The notes beneath the pieces were generated by a model. It searched no databases. It had not been told where the DNA came from and saw nothing but the letters and a program-made list of their open reading frames with translations. Made by a program: the position numbers and the translations under genes. From Lachnospiraceae bacterium (GTDB lineage Bacteria > Bacillota > Clostridia > Lachnospirales > Lachnospiraceae): 50,267 bases of DNA. Below are positions 1-9,284 of this stretch, in pieces (positions within the stretch are counted from its first letter, which is position 1; every line of letters begins with the position of its first letter). The stretch lies in NCBI GenBank assembly GCA_017436865.1, contig JAFSCH010000070.1, positions 1 through 50,267 on the forward strand, given 5' to 3'.

Positions 1-1938
1 ATCCTTGAATGGAAGCTTAGATACAGAAGCTAAGGAAGCTACTGCACCATGAGTATCACGTCCGTGCATTGGGTTAGCACCTGGAGCGAATGGCTGTCCC
101 TTCTTACGTCCATCAGGTGTGTTACCTGTTGCCTTACCATATGTTACGTTAGATGTAATAGTAAGGATAGATGTTGTAGGGATACCATTTCTGTAAGTAT
201 GATGTCTTCTTACAGCTGTCATAAACTTGTGAACGATATCCTGAGCGATTAAGTCTACACGGTCATCGTCGTTACCATACTTAGGGAAGTCGCCTGTTGT
301 CTTGAAGTCAACGATGATACCATCTTCGTCACGAACAACTTCAACCTTAGCATACTTGATTGCTGATAAAGAGTCAGCAACGATAGAAAGACCAGCAACA
401 CCTGTAGCGAAGTAACGCTTAACGTCTCTGTCATGAAGTGCCATCTCAGCTCTTTCATAGCAGTACTTGTCATGCATATAGTGAATGATGTTAAGAGTAT
501 TTACATATACATCTGCCTGCCATTCAACCATGTCCATAAACTTAGAATATACATCATCGTAATCAAGTACATCGCCTTCAACTGCACGGTACTTAGGACC
601 TACCTGCTTCTTAGTAACTTCGTCTACACCACCGTTTAAAGCATAAAGTAAACACTTAGCTAAGTTAGCACGAGCTCCGAAGAACTGCATTTCCTTACCA
701 ATAACCATGGAAGATACACAACAAGCGATACCGTAGTCATCACCATGTGTTACTCTCATAAGGTCATCGTTTTCGTACTGGATAGAAGATGTTTCGATAG
801 ACATCTTAGCACAGTACTTCTTCCAAGCTTCTGGAAGTCTTGTAGACCAAAGAACTGTTAAGTTTGGTTCTGGAGATGGTCCAAGGTTTGTTAATGTGTG
901 TAAGTAACGGAATGACATCTTTGTTACTAATGGACGTCCGTCAACACCAACACCAGCTAATGATTCTGTTACCCATACTGGGTCACCAGCGAAGATCTGG
1001 TTGTATTCTGGTGTACGAGCAAACTTGATAAGACGTAACTTCATGATGAAGTGGTCTACGAATTCCTGAATCTGCTCTTCTGTAAATGTTCCGTTAGCTA
1101 AGTCTCTCTGTGCATAACAATCAAGGAAAGTAGATGTACGTCCTAAAGACATAGCAGCACCGTTCTGTTCCTTAACTGCACAAAGATATCCGAAATATGT
1201 TGCCTGAATAGCTTCCTGAACGTTAGAAGCTGGCTTAGAAATATCACAACCATAAGAAGCTGCCATTTCCTTCATCTGCTTTAATGCAACGATCTGCTCA
1301 GAGATTTCTTCACGAAGACGGATAACGTCATCTGTCATAACACGTCCTGTAGAATCCTTCTGCTCTAACTTATCTTCGATAAGTCTGTCGATACCATATA
1401 AAGCAACTCTTCTGTAGTCACCGATGATACGTCCACGTCCGTAAGCATCAGGAAGACCTGTAATGATGTGAGAAGAACGACAAGCTCTCATCTCAGCGTT
1501 ATAAGCATCGAAACATCCAGCGTTATGTGTCTTTCTATGTGTAGAGAAGAACTCGCTGATTTCTGGATCTACTTCGTATCCATTATCTGCACAAGCTTTC
1601 TCTGCCATTCTGATACCGCCGTATGGCTGTAAAGAACGCTTGAAAGGCTTATCTGTCTGGAATCCTACGATCTTCTCCTTATTCTTGTCTAAATATCCTG
1701 GTCCGTGAGAAACGATTGTAGAAACAACCTTTGTGTCCATATCAAGAACACCGCCTGCTTCTCTTTCCTTCTTCTGAAGTTCAAGAACCATGTTCCATAA
1801 ATCAGTAGTATCCTGTGTAGGACCTGCTAAGAAGGATTCATCTCCTTCATATGGAGTATAGTTCTTCTGAATGAAGTCACGTACGTTAACTTCACTTTCC
1901 CATTTGCCACCTACAAAATCTTTCCACTCTGGTCTCAT
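1..1938 (-). CDS. pflB: Pyruvate formate-lyase (formate C-acetyltransferase), 3' end cut by window edge
   Basis: Cytosolic glycyl-radical enzyme converting pyruvate and CoA to acetyl-CoA and formate in anaerobic fermentation. The frame reads open from the ATG at 1936-1938 to the window edge, 646 codons against about 750-760 for the family. The N-terminus reads [20 protein letters not shown]. The twin active-site cysteines lie in [10 protein letters not shown] (Cys406-Cys407, codons at 718-723), followed by the family stretch [20 protein letters not shown]. The Gly-radical loop near the C-terminus lies outside the window, so integrity there cannot be judged. An AGGAGGC ribosome site (complement of 1947-1953) precedes the start, and a consensus promoter lies about 120 bp upstream. 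The activase pflA, usually adjacent, would be off-window to the left. Confidence 0.97.
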   Translation of the reverse strand, partial: MRPEWKDFVGGKWESEVNVRDFIQKNYTPYEGDESFLAGPTQDTTDLWNMVLELQKKEREAGGVLDMDTKVVSTIVSHGPGYLDKNKEKIVGFQTDKPFKRSLQPYGGIRMAEKACADNGYEVDPEISEFFSTHRKTHNAGCFDAYNAEMRACRSSHIITGLPDAYGRGRIIGDYRRVALYGIDRLIEDKLEQKDSTGRVMTDDVIRLREEISEQIVALKQMKEMAASYGCDISKPASNVQEAIQATYFGYLCAVKEQNGAAMSLGRTSTFLDCYAQRDLANGTFTEEQIQEFVDHFIMKLRLIKFARTPEYNQIFAGDPVWVTESLAGVGVDGRPLVTKMSFRYLHTLTNLGPSPEPNLTVLWSTRLPEAWKKYCAKMSIETSSIQYENDDLMRVTHGDDYGIACCVSSMVIGKEMQFFGARANLAKCLLYALNGGVDEVTKKQVGPKYRAVEGDVLDYDDVYSKFMDMVEWQADVYVNTLNIIHYMHDKYCYERAEMALHDRDVKRYFATGVAGLSIVADSLSAIKYAKVEVVRDEDGIIVDFKTTGDFPKYGNDDDRVDLIAQDIVHKFMTAVRRHHTYRNGIPTTSILTITSNVTYGKATGNTPDGRKKGQPFAPGANPMHGRDTHGAVASLASVSKLPFKD

Positions 1939-2004
1939 TTTGCAAAGCCTCCTAAAAATATAAAATAATTAAATATGCGGAATACACCGCTAGTTACTCT
2001 AGTT

Positions 2005-2047
2005 AGAATGTTTCTCTCTTTTGTACTTAATAAAGTATTAACATTCT
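2005..2047 (-). promoter_or_regulatory. Stem-loop at the start of the pflB leader RNA
   Basis: AGAATGTT (2005-2012) pairs with AACATTCT (2040-2047), and inside it TACTT pairs with AAGTA. The structure lies immediately downstream of the predicted pflB transcription start, so it would form the very 5' end of the mRNA. A 5' stabilising or regulatory role is inference. Confidence 0.4.
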
Positions 2048-2055
2048 GTAAGTGT

Positions 2056-2085
2056 ATTATAGACTTAACTTTGTATACACGTCAA
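2056..2085 (-). promoter_or_regulatory. Sigma-70 promoter of pflB
   Basis: On the minus strand TTGACG (complement of 2080-2085) is followed by an 18-bp spacer and a perfect TATAAT (complement of 2056-2061). Transcription would start near 2049, giving a 5' UTR of about 110 nt before the pflB ATG. Seen directly; activity is inferred. Confidence 0.75.
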
Positions 2086-2325
2086 CACCTTAATTTGTAC
2101 TTTTTCTTGTACAGAAAGGAAGAATCAAGATTATGTAAATACAGTACTTAGCATTTGTAGACAAGTGTGTGAAAAAAATAGCAAGATTATGTAAAAATCA
2201 ATTTTTATATGTATGCAAAATAGCGGAGAAAATAAAAAAAACAAAACGTATATTTCTGTCTATGATGGTGACAGGGTAAAGAACAAAGAATACAATATAA
2301 AAAAATGTTAAAAATAATGAAAGAC

Positions 2326-2354
2326 TTGCACCTCATAAAAGAATGAAGTATTAT
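2326..2354 (+). promoter_or_regulatory. Promoter for the DUF1858 gene
   Basis: TTGCAC (2326-2331), a 17-bp spacer, then TATTAT (2349-2354). A small hairpin repeat at 2366-2392 would lie at the start of the transcript. The downstream gene begins at 2485. Confidence 0.5.
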
Positions 2355-2365
2355 ATTGAAGAGTT

Positions 2366-2392
2366 GTAATTATGAAGGTACTGAATAATTAC
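2366..2392 (+). repeat. Short dispersed hairpin repeat, copy 1
   Basis: A perfect 8-bp stem (GTAATTAT / ATAATTAC) encloses the loop GAAGGTACTGA. Two other intergenic copies with the same architecture and a related loop occur at 4232-4256 and 10578-10603. The stem bases covary between copies (AATTAT versus AACTAT), which points to a conserved structure rather than only a sequence. Confidence 0.6.
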
Positions 2393-2484
2393 GATGAGTT
2401 GTTCAATTAGTATTTAGTAATTAAATTTTAGATGTTTTTGTTGCTGAAACAAAAACATTGATACAAATAAAGGAGGAAATAGTA

Positions 2485-2679
2485 ATGGCAGCAGTAAGCA
2501 AAGAAATGACAATTGGAGAAATTTTAAGAGTGAAACCAGAAGTTGCACCAGTTTTATTAGAAATGGGTATGCATTGTCTTGGATGTCCATCTGCACAGGG
2601 AGAGTCTCTCGAAGAAGCAGCAATGGTACATGGAATGGATATTGAAGTGCTTATGGCTAAGATTGATGCATTAAACTAA
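2485..2679 (+). CDS. DUF1858 domain protein (hybrid-cluster-protein-associated disulfide domain)
   Basis: A 64-residue cytosolic protein that is essentially one DUF1858 domain. The family signature is visible as [20 protein letters not shown] followed by [16 protein letters not shown]. The CxxC pair (Cys-Leu-Gly-Cys) is the feature linked to redox or metal-related roles in this family, and such domains occur alone or fused to hybrid-cluster or other redox proteins. The start at 2485 is chosen because AGGAGG at 2471-2476 is 8 nt upstream; an in-frame ATG at 2458 has no such site. The gene stands alone between its own promoter and a strong terminator shared with mecA. The exact biochemical role is unknown. 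Confidence 0.85.
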   Translation: MAAVSKEMTIGEILRVKPEVAPVLLEMGMHCLGCPSAQGESLEEAAMVHGMDIEVLMAKIDALN

Positions 2680-2700
2680 TTGAAAAATAGATTATGCTAG

Positions 2701-2736
2701 AAAAAGCTGTGGTTCATAAAGAACCACAGCTTTTTT
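2701..2736. terminator. Bidirectional rho-independent terminator
   Basis: A perfect 15-bp stem, AAAAAGCTGTGGTTC, with loop ATAAA and its complement running into TTTTTT. It lies between two convergent genes (DUF1858 on +, mecA on -), and the A-run on one side and T-run on the other let it serve both. Confidence 0.9.
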
Positions 2737-2752
2737 AATTCGTTATTCCACT

Positions 2753-3538
2753 TTATACCATGGCAAGTGACTGAACAGCTTTGTCTTTGATAACTGGTTC
2801 AAAATGTTCTTCCATATAAGCTTCACTTGCTGTAACAAATTTCTCAGGATTACCGTATTCAGAAAGCATATTGCAAATCTTATTAAATTCCTGAGGAGTA
2901 TGCTCAGACTGTGTTACTACAAGTACATAAGAAGAAGTTTTCTCATTCTTGTAGAGAGAATTCTTGCCATTATAGTGTACAGAAAGCACATGAGCAAGAC
3001 GAATTACCTGAGCTAGAGAACCAAAGGAATAGATTCTGGTTAATTCAACAGAAACCTTAACTGGCTTTTTGGTGTTTTCTTTATTGCGTGTTTGCTTGGT
3101 AAGGGAATCCGCTGCCTCAGCAATGGTATCGGTAACCTTTGTATCATGAAGCTTTTTAAATAAGTCTAAAACATCGTCAGCACCTTCGGATAAGCTCTGA
3201 AGCATACTGTCCAATGTATTTCCTTCATTATCTTCATCCTCATCATGAATAGAAGGAGCAAACTTGGAAAATCTGGTATCCAGTTCTTCCGGATCTTCCA
3301 CCTTGGTGATTACTAAAACGATACACTCTGAATTTAGAGGAATCGCTTCAATCATAAGCGGTATATCTTCAGCGTCAAATCCAAACTCATAAGATGCCTG
3401 CTGCATCATATCCTTGAAAAGACTTTTTGCTTTTTCAGTTCCATATGCGAGTTCACTGATTTTTAATTCACGGTCTGCTAAATCAGCTTTGGTAAGGGTA
3501 CAACGAATCTGATGGTCATTTACTTTTTCGATTTTCAT
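2753..3538 (-). CDS. mecA: MecA-like adaptor protein of the ClpC protease
   Basis: A 261-residue cytosolic protein resembling MecA/YpbH, which binds ClpC and delivers substrates such as ComK for ClpCP degradation. The N-terminal substrate-binding part begins MKIEKVNDHQIRCTLTKADL and has the family's FDAEDIPLMIEAIPL stretch near residues 54-68. An acidic linker follows (about 97-105), and the C-terminal ClpC-binding half contains an EDVIRLA-like segment (SFGSLAQVIRLAHVL) and AYMEEHFEPVI. Length is normal for the family. The gene is monocistronic and convergent with the DUF1858 gene. Family assignment is firm; substrates in this organism are unknown. Confidence 0.88.
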   Translation of the reverse strand: MKIEKVNDHQIRCTLTKADLADRELKISELAYGTEKAKSLFKDMMQQASYEFGFDAEDIPLMIEAIPLNSECIVLVITKVEDPEELDTRFSKFAPSIHDEDEDNEGNTLDSMLQSLSEGADDVLDLFKKLHDTKVTDTIAEAADSLTKQTRNKENTKKPVKVSVELTRIYSFGSLAQVIRLAHVLSVHYNGKNSLYKNEKTSSYVLVVTQSEHTPQEFNKICNMLSEYGNPEKFVTASEAYMEEHFEPVIKDKAVQSLAMV

Positions 3539-4170
3539 AATATCACATCCTCACTCTATTGATATTACAGTATAATACATAGCTAAAAGTGTCTATGTTA
3601 AGTTATCATATACTGTCAAATAAGGGAAGTCAATAGGACTAACCCGTTGTTTTTAAAAAATTCATAAACTGGAAGCGAATTATTACATTTCAAGTTGCAC
3701 GATTGTGTGTTATGTGTTAATAATTCACTTATAAGATGTTCCGGGAACAAATCTGTACAGACAGGAGGGTTCGAGGAATCAAAACTTAAGGTAATAAAAT
3801 TCTGAAATTCAATTTCAAATCTTAATCGTTTTAACGTTATTAGTTTATATATCGGTAAAACAGATAGTCTTATTAGCTTATGTGCTTTGCTTGGAGAATA
3901 TTTTTCCAAACTTTTCATGTTTATATATCCATTATACAATATTTTGAAAATAAATGATACATGTTCTCAGACATCTTTTTGAAAAAAATATATATCACGA
4001 AAAACTTTTGGTCTTTAGATTCAGTAAAAAGCCATGGTGTGAGCTGTTTGATTTTTATAATGCCAATTTCTTCCTTATTATTATATCTGTTATGGTAAAC
4101 CAAATTATAACTGTTCAGTAGGAATACGCATTTACTGCGGATTCCGTGAGAAAAGGTAGTATGTATAATC

Positions 4171-4257
4171 AAAAATCCTATTTGCGAAGCAAATTTTGTA
4201 TGGATTATTGCAAGACATCAAAGATGTCTCGTAACTATGAAGGAACTGAATAGTTAA
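4171..4257 (+). repeat. Composite hairpin cluster containing dispersed repeat copy 2
   Basis: Three hairpins follow each other: TTTGC-gaa-GCAAA (4181-4193), AGACATC-aaa-GATGTCT (4213-4229) and TAACTAT with loop GAAGGAACTGA and ATAGTTA (4232-4256). The last matches the repeats at 2366 and 10578. It looks like a small non-coding dispersed element; its function is unknown. Confidence 0.55.
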
Positions 4258-4401
4258 ACCAATTATATTTTGTCTGATTAGAAGCCCCTCTATGTATGAC
4301 AAAAGCAAAAATGGATCATTACAAATAGTATATGCAGTATTTAATAGGGATGGAACAAATCATTACAAATCAAGAAATTTCAAAATAACATCATTTTGGT
4401 A

Positions 4402-4430
4402 ATGACGATAAATCAATAGTTTGCTATAAT
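4402..4430 (+). promoter_or_regulatory. Promoter of the GH18 gene
   Basis: A perfect TATAAT at 4425-4430 is preceded by TTGC, giving an extended -10 element, with a partial -35 ATGACG 17 bp upstream (4402-4407). The ribosome site AGGAGG follows and the ATG is at 4454. Confidence 0.6.
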
Positions 4431-4453
4431 GAGAACGATTAGGAGGATACCGT

Positions 4454-6178
4454 ATGAAGAAAAAAATGATACCGGTGCTTCTGGCAATTGTTCTCATTTT
4501 TTTAATTGTGGGAATAGCTTTTGGAAGCAAGATTTTAGAGAGATATTCGTATTCAAAGGAAAGAGCAGATTTAAATAGTTATTTCAATATAACCTCAGAT
4601 AATGAGATAGCAATTGTTTTGCAGGATGAAATCGTAGAAGAAAAGGCAAAGCTGATAGATGGTGTATGCTATTTTGATATTGCAACGGTAGAAAAGTATT
4701 TTACAGATCGTTTCTATGTCAATGTCGAAGAGAAAATCCTTCTTTTTACAACAGCGAGTGAGGTGATTCGTATTGAAATAGGCGAAGGTAGCGATGTCAT
4801 ATATGTTTCAGACTCGGGCACTTCTATTGATTATAAAGCGGCTTTGTATGAAGGAGAAAGCCTATATATTGCGGCAGATTATGTGAAGCGCTATGTGAAT
4901 TTTAGTTATAGTTTGTATGATGCACCACTTCGCATGCAGGTGTATACACAGTGGAATACGGTTACGGAGGCAGAGATTACGAAGGATACCAGTATCCGAC
5001 AGCGTGGAGGAGTCAAGAGTGAGATTCTGACAGATGTGATGGCAGGAGATAAAGTTATTATTCTTGAGGAGATGGAAAACTGGACGAAGGTTAAGTCTAC
5101 CGATGCCTTTATCGGTTATGTACAGAATAAGCATCTTGGCAAAAAGACAAGTGTAGAAATGTTACCAGTTACCGATGCGATGGAGATTACTTATAACAGC
5201 GTTCGTAAGGAAGGCAGAATTAATATGGTATTTCATCAGGTTTTTGAAGGAAGTGCAGTAGGAAATGTTGCTGATGTACTGAAAAATACAAAGGCTGTGA
5301 ATGTAATCTGCCCTACATGGTTTCGTTTAAGTGATAATGCAGGTAACTTTACAAGTATAGCTTCTTCGTCTTATGTGAATCAGGCACATAATCTTGGTGT
5401 GGATGTATGGGCGTTAATTACCGATGTAGACAGCAAGGATTTGTATGGAGTGGATATCAACTTTTATGAGATATTATCATCAAGTGAAAACAGACAACGT
5501 TTGATTCAGGGATTGATGCAACAGGTAGACACGTATGATATTGATGGTATCAACATTGACTTTGAAAAGGTAAAAAATGATGCCGGCACTCATTTTGCGC
5601 AGTTCTTGCGAGAGCTTTCCATAGAGACAAGAAAACGTGGAGTTGTTCTTTCGGTTGATAATTATGTTCCAACCGAATATACGGCACATTATAATCGAAA
5701 AGAGCAGGGAATTGTGGCTGACTATGTTGTCATTATGGGCTACGATGAATATTATTCCGGTTGTGGCGAGGCTGGGCCGAATGCATCCATTAACTATGTG
5801 GAGAATGGTATTCTCAAGACGAAGGAAAGTGTTCCGGCAGACAAGATTATCAATGCAATTCCGTTCTATACTCGAGTATGGGAGAGTGGAGAAGGAGAGC
5901 CAACCTCTGCAACGCTTACGATGGCAAATCAGAACACATGGGTAGCAAATTCCGGTGTAGAGCCTGTATGGCGTGAGGAATATTGTCAGAACTATGTAGA
6001 ATATCAGAGCAATGGCAAGACGGTTCAGTGCTGGCTTGAAGATGTAGAGTCTATCAAGGTTAAGTTGCAGGTTATGAATACACAGCAGATTGCAGGAGTA
6101 GCTGCATGGAAGCTTGGCTTGGAAGATACTTCCGTTTGGGAAGTAATGGAACAGTATACAAATGGAACATTGAATTAA
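4454..6178 (+). CDS. Membrane-anchored or secreted glycoside hydrolase family 18 protein with SH3-like domain
   Basis: 574 residues. Residues 5-23 form an N-terminal membrane or signal segment after MKKK. Residues 45-165 resemble a copper-amine-oxidase-like stalk domain, and about 175-230 an SH3b domain (RQRGGVKSEILTDVMAGDKV). From about 255 to the end is a GH18 barrel with the catalytic motif DIDGINIDFE, giving Asp362, Asp364, Asp369 and the acid Glu371. Relatives such as SleL/YaaH and YvbX act on spore or vegetative peptidoglycan, cleaving beta-1,4 bonds at N-acetylglucosamine. The next gene encodes a CwlD-like amidase, which supports a cell-wall or spore-cortex role. Chitinase activity on external chitin cannot be excluded, but the stalk and SH3 domains favour peptidoglycan. 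The start is set by AGGAGG just upstream. Confidence 0.85.
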   Translation: MKKKMIPVLLAIVLIFLIVGIAFGSKILERYSYSKERADLNSYFNITSDNEIAIVLQDEIVEEKAKLIDGVCYFDIATVEKYFTDRFYVNVEEKILLFTTASEVIRIEIGEGSDVIYVSDSGTSIDYKAALYEGESLYIAADYVKRYVNFSYSLYDAPLRMQVYTQWNTVTEAEITKDTSIRQRGGVKSEILTDVMAGDKVIILEEMENWTKVKSTDAFIGYVQNKHLGKKTSVEMLPVTDAMEITYNSVRKEGRINMVFHQVFEGSAVGNVADVLKNTKAVNVICPTWFRLSDNAGNFTSIASSSYVNQAHNLGVDVWALITDVDSKDLYGVDINFYEILSSSENRQRLIQGLMQQVDTYDIDGINIDFEKVKNDAGTHFAQFLRELSIETRKRGVVLSVDNYVPTEYTAHYNRKEQGIVADYVVIMGYDEYYSGCGEAGPNASINYVENGILKTKESVPADKIINAIPFYTRVWESGEGEPTSATLTMANQNTWVANSGVEPVWREEYCQNYVEYQSNGKTVQCWLEDVESIKVKLQVMNTQQIAGVAAWKLGLEDTSVWEVMEQYTNGTLN

Positions 6179-6185
6179 GGGAGTG

Positions 6186-6218
6186 CCCCGTATCAAGTAA
6201 GATACGGGGTATTTTTTT
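6186..6218 (+). terminator. Rho-independent terminator after the GH18 gene
   Basis: CCCCGTATC, loop AAGTAA, GATACGGGG, then TATTTTTTT. The stem is perfect over 9 bp and begins 8 nt after the GH18 stop. It also rules out a start of the next gene inside the GH18 frame. Confidence 0.9.
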
Positions 6219-6270
6219 ATTTGTCCTACTCATATATATGATAACAACAAGGTTTGCATGGAGCTTAGAA

Positions 6271-6984
6271 ATGACGGAAAAACAAAGTAGGGTAATGGGA
6301 GCGGTTATGTCGTTTTTGCTGATTTTTGCTATGTTATTAGTAGCCAAGGAGTCGGCAGAGCTGGTAAAGGTATGGAATCAGCAGGAAAAACAGAAGGAAG
6401 TGACAACTGTTGTGATTGATGCAGGTCATGGCGGCATTGATCCGGGAAAGGTTGGAATCAATGATGCATTGGAAAAAGACATTAATCTGTCTATTGCCTT
6501 AAAACTAAAAAAATACTTGGAGCAGCAGGATATCAGGGTAGTGATGACAAGGGAAACGGATATGGGGCTTTATGAGGAGAGTGATTCGAATAAAAAGGTT
6601 CGTGATATGAAGAATCGTCTGGCGATTATGGAGGAGATAAAACCGGAGCTGGTTATTAGTATTCACCAGAACAGTTATCCGGAGGAATCGGTCAGCGGTA
6701 TGCAGGTCTTTTATTATGAGACCAGTACAGAAGGAAAGGCATTGGCTGAGATTATGCAGCAGACCATGATAAAGAGTTTGAAGCCACAAAAGGAGCGTAC
6801 CGCTAAGGCAAATGATACCTATTATTTGTTAAAAAAGACAACGGTGCCAATTGTTATTGTAGAGTGTGGTTTTTTGTCTAATCGGACAGAAGCTGAAATG
6901 CTGGTAAGTTCGGAGTATCAGGAAAAAATGGCATGGGCAATTCACATGGGAGTGCTACGATACCTGAATCAAAGTGAGCAGTAA
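6271..6984 (+). CDS. cwlD: N-acetylmuramoyl-L-alanine amidase, CwlD-like
   Basis: 237 residues. A single N-terminal transmembrane anchor (VMGAVMSFLLIFAMLLVA) is followed by an Amidase_3 domain. Zinc-binding and catalytic elements visible are VVIDAGHGGIDPG (His, then Glu of EKDINLSIALKLKKYL), ISIHQNSYP (second His) and VECGFLSN (catalytic Glu). Amidase_3 enzymes remove the stem peptide from muramic acid; CwlD of this size prepares muramic-delta-lactam in the spore cortex. The start at 6271 is chosen because GGAG lies 7 nt upstream; longer in-frame starts lie in the upstream gene or in its terminator. Whether it is truly CwlD or a vegetative amidase is not decided by sequence alone. Confidence 0.8.
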   Translation: MTEKQSRVMGAVMSFLLIFAMLLVAKESAELVKVWNQQEKQKEVTTVVIDAGHGGIDPGKVGINDALEKDINLSIALKLKKYLEQQDIRVVMTRETDMGLYEESDSNKKVRDMKNRLAIMEEIKPELVISIHQNSYPEESVSGMQVFYYETSTEGKALAEIMQQTMIKSLKPQKERTAKANDTYYLLKKTTVPIVIVECGFLSNRTEAEMLVSSEYQEKMAWAIHMGVLRYLNQSEQ

Positions 6985-7011
6985 CATTACACTTTCTAAT
7001 TACGGATGTTT

Positions 7012-7021
7012 GTGCTACAAT
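7012..7021 (+). promoter_or_regulatory. Possible extended -10 promoter of the Sua5 gene
   Basis: TGTGCTACAAT contains TACAAT at 7016-7021 with a TG one base before it, about 50 bp ahead of the 7070 start. No good -35 hexamer is visible. Confidence 0.35.
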
Positions 7022-7069
7022 AAGCTTAAGTGTGGCTTTTAGCATATAGAAACGGAGTTAGAACAATCC

Positions 7070-8140
7070 ATGAAAACAAAATTGATTCGTGTGGATGCGC
7101 AGGAATTGCACGATGGAAAAAACGAAAGCAGAGAGGCCCTTAGGGAGGCCGGTGAGATAATCAGACAAGGAGGCCTGGTGGCGTTTCCGACAGAGACGGT
7201 ATATGGTCTTGGCGGAGATGCACTAAATCCGGAATCATCGAAGAAAATCTATGCTGCAAAGGGACGTCCATCGGACAATCCACTGATTATTCATATAGCA
7301 GATATAAAGGATTTGGAGAAGATTGTAAAAGAAATCCCTCAGAGTGCATATCAGTTAGCTGATGTCTTTTGGCCGGGACCATTGACCATGATCTTGCCAA
7401 AGTCGGAGGAAGTACCCTATCAGACAACAGGTGGACTGAATACGGTAGCAGTTAGAATGCCAAGTCACCCGGTTGCGCTGGAATTCATTCGGGAGGCCGG
7501 TGGTTATGTAGCGGCTCCAAGTGCCAATTTATCAGGAAAGCCAAGTCCGACCAAGGCAAAATATGTTGTTCAGGATATGGATGGCAGAATTGATATGATT
7601 ATAGATGGTGATGGTGTGGATATCGGTTTGGAATCAACGATTGTAGATTTGACAGGTGATAAGCCGATGATTTTGCGCCCGGGATATATTACAAAGGAAA
7701 TGCTGGATATTGTTTTGGGACAAGTAGAGACAGACCCGACACTTTTCGATTTGGATTCCAAGGAAGCACCAAAGGCTCCAGGAATGAAATATAGACATTA
7801 TGCGCCAAAGGGCGAGCTGGTGCTTGTAGAAGGAAGTCCGGAAGCAGTTGTTTCATATATTAACGAACAGACAAGCCTGCATAGACAGCAAGGGGAGAAG
7901 ACAGGAGTCATTGGAACCAGCGAGATGACAGGCAGATATGAGGCGGACAGTGTTAAGATTGCAGGCAGCCGAGAGGATGAAACGGCGATTGCAAGACAAT
8001 TGTATACCTTCCTGCGTGAGTTTGATGATGAGGATGTGGCATATATGTATGCAGAATCCTTTGCAGGTACAGGTATGAGACAAGCTATTATGAACCGGCT
8101 GTTAAAGGCAGCTGGTCATAAAATAATAAAAGTAAATTAA
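7070..8140 (+). CDS. tsaC: L-threonylcarbamoyladenylate synthase (Sua5 type)
   Basis: 356 residues: a Sua5/YciO/YrdC domain (about 20-210) plus the C-terminal Sua5 domain (about 235-350), the long form common in Firmicutes (YwlC). It makes threonylcarbamoyl-AMP from threonine, bicarbonate and ATP, the first step of the universal tRNA t6A37 modification. Visible motifs are GGLVAFPTETVYGLGGDA, KGRPSDNPLIIHI and APSANLSGKPSPTKA, which line the nucleotide-binding cleft, and PGMKYRHYAPKGEL, which opens the Sua5 domain. It is followed after 19 bp by rpiB and then upp, so it probably heads a housekeeping operon. Confidence 0.95.
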   Translation: MKTKLIRVDAQELHDGKNESREALREAGEIIRQGGLVAFPTETVYGLGGDALNPESSKKIYAAKGRPSDNPLIIHIADIKDLEKIVKEIPQSAYQLADVFWPGPLTMILPKSEEVPYQTTGGLNTVAVRMPSHPVALEFIREAGGYVAAPSANLSGKPSPTKAKYVVQDMDGRIDMIIDGDGVDIGLESTIVDLTGDKPMILRPGYITKEMLDIVLGQVETDPTLFDLDSKEAPKAPGMKYRHYAPKGELVLVEGSPEAVVSYINEQTSLHRQQGEKTGVIGTSEMTGRYEADSVKIAGSREDETAIARQLYTFLREFDDEDVAYMYAESFAGTGMRQAIMNRLLKAAGHKIIKVN

Positions 8141-8159
8141 TTTATTTGGAGGAAGAAAA

Positions 8160-8588
8160 ATGATTTCAATTGGATGTGACCACGGCGGATATGAATTAAA
8201 GGAGAAGGTTGTGGCCTTCTTAAAGGGAAAAAATATAGAAGTAAAGGATTGCGGATGCTATAGCAAGGATTCCGTTGATTATCCTATTTTCGGTAGAGCG
8301 GCAGCAGAGGCTGTAGCAAGCGGTGAATGTGAGAAGGGTATCGTAATCTGTACAACAGGTATTGGTATTTCTATTTCTGCAAATAAGGTAAAGGGTGTAC
8401 GTTGTGCACTTTGTAGCGATACTTTATCTGCAAAGATGACAAGACTTCATAACGATGCTAATATGTTGGCAATGGGTGCAGGAATGATAGGTGAGAATCT
8501 AGCCTATGATATTGTAGAGACTTTTATTGGAACAGAGTTCTCAGGCGAGGAACGTCATCAGAGAAGAATTGATTTAATCGAGGAATAA
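8160..8588 (+). CDS. rpiB: Ribose-5-phosphate isomerase B
   Basis: 142 residues, the normal size for RpiB/LacAB-family isomerases, which interconvert ribose-5-phosphate and ribulose-5-phosphate. Family motifs: [16 protein letters not shown] at the N-terminus (active-site Asp/His), GSxDYPxxG seen as [15 protein letters not shown], and [20 protein letters not shown] with the catalytic Cys. [17 protein letters not shown] completes the site. GGAGGAAG lies just upstream of the ATG. It sits between tsaC and upp in one direction with short gaps, suggesting co-transcription. An allose-6-phosphate isomerase role is possible but not indicated by neighbours. Confidence 0.95.
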   Translation: MISIGCDHGGYELKEKVVAFLKGKNIEVKDCGCYSKDSVDYPIFGRAAAEAVASGECEKGIVICTTGIGISISANKVKGVRCALCSDTLSAKMTRLHNDANMLAMGAGMIGENLAYDIVETFIGTEFSGEERHQRRIDLIEE

Positions 8589-8629
8589 GAAGTAGCGCAT
8601 TTTTATCAAAACGAAAGAGAGGGATTGCT

Positions 8630-9259
8630 ATGGCAAAGGTTGTGGTAATGGATCATCCATTGATTCGTCATAAGATTGGTTATATCAGAAGAAAAGATAC
8701 CGGAACGAAGGATTTCAGACAGACCATCGGAGAAATTGCAAATCTTATCTGCTATGAGGCTACCAGAGACTTGAAAATGGCAGAGGTGGAGATAGAGACT
8801 CCAATCTGTAAGACAACAGTCGAAGAGCTTGCAGGTAAAAAGCTTGCCATAGTACCAATTCTTCGTGCCGGCCTTGGAATGGTGGATGGTATGTTACAGC
8901 TGATTCCGGCAGCAAAGGTAGGACATATTGGTTTGTATCGTGACCCGGAAACCTTAGAGCCTGTGGAATATTATTGTAAACTTCCGGCAGACTGTGCACA
9001 AAGAGAGGTGTTTGTCGTAGACCCTATGCTTGCAACAGGCGGTTCTTCGGTAGCTGCGATTAAGATGCTGAAGGATAAAGGCTGTAAGAATATTCATTTC
9101 ATGTGTATTATTGCGGCACCGGAGGGAATTGCAAAAATGCAGAAGGAACATCCGGATGTAGATATTTATGTAGGGGCTTTGGACGAGAAACTCAATGAAC
9201 ATGGGTATATCGTTCCGGGACTTGGAGATGCCGGAGACAGAATATTTGGAACGAAATAG
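8630..9259 (+). CDS. upp: Uracil phosphoribosyltransferase
   Basis: 209 residues, standard length. It converts uracil and PRPP to UMP in pyrimidine salvage, in the cytosol. Visible family signatures: [15 protein letters not shown] near the N-terminus, [14 protein letters not shown], the PRPP loop [16 protein letters not shown], and the uracil-binding C-terminus [17 protein letters not shown]. It follows rpiB by 41 bp and precedes the SleB-like hydrolase by 25 bp, all in one direction. No transmembrane permease (uraA) is next to it. Confidence 0.97.
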   Translation: MAKVVVMDHPLIRHKIGYIRRKDTGTKDFRQTIGEIANLICYEATRDLKMAEVEIETPICKTTVEELAGKKLAIVPILRAGLGMVDGMLQLIPAAKVGHIGLYRDPETLEPVEYYCKLPADCAQREVFVVDPMLATGGSSVAAIKMLKDKGCKNIHFMCIIAAPEGIAKMQKEHPDVDIYVGALDEKLNEHGYIVPGLGDAGDRIFGTK

Positions 9260-9284
9260 CAAAACACAAGCGTGGAGGGGACGT

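Larger units (their letters stand above)
3539..4453. other. 915-bp intergenic region, no confident gene
   Basis: No ORF here has a convincing ribosome site or recognisable domain. Two short minus-strand frames (3616-3939 and 3921-4172) are AT-rich, and the first contains KLIRLSVLPIYKLITLKRLRF, faintly like C-terminal tails of capsule glycosyltransferases. They may be gene remnants, but the evidence is weak. The part that can be described is a cluster of hairpins at about 4171-4257 and the promoter of the GH18 gene at 4402-4430. Confidence 0.5.

Noticed and set aside
3616-4172. Two minus-strand frames of 107 and 83 codons that might be a broken glycosyltransferase-like gene
   Set aside because: Only a vague resemblance (KLIRLSVLPIYK), no start signals and no second supporting motif; recorded as intergenic with low certainty instead.
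5480-6196. A 238-codon minus-strand frame opposite the GH18 gene
   Set aside because: Antisense to the catalytic domain of a recognised gene; Ile/Cys/His-rich translation without a domain or start signal.
6106-6270. Longer N-terminus for the CwlD-like amidase
   Set aside because: It would start inside the GH18 gene and translate through that gene's terminator; the start at 6271 has a ribosome site and gives a normal anchor.
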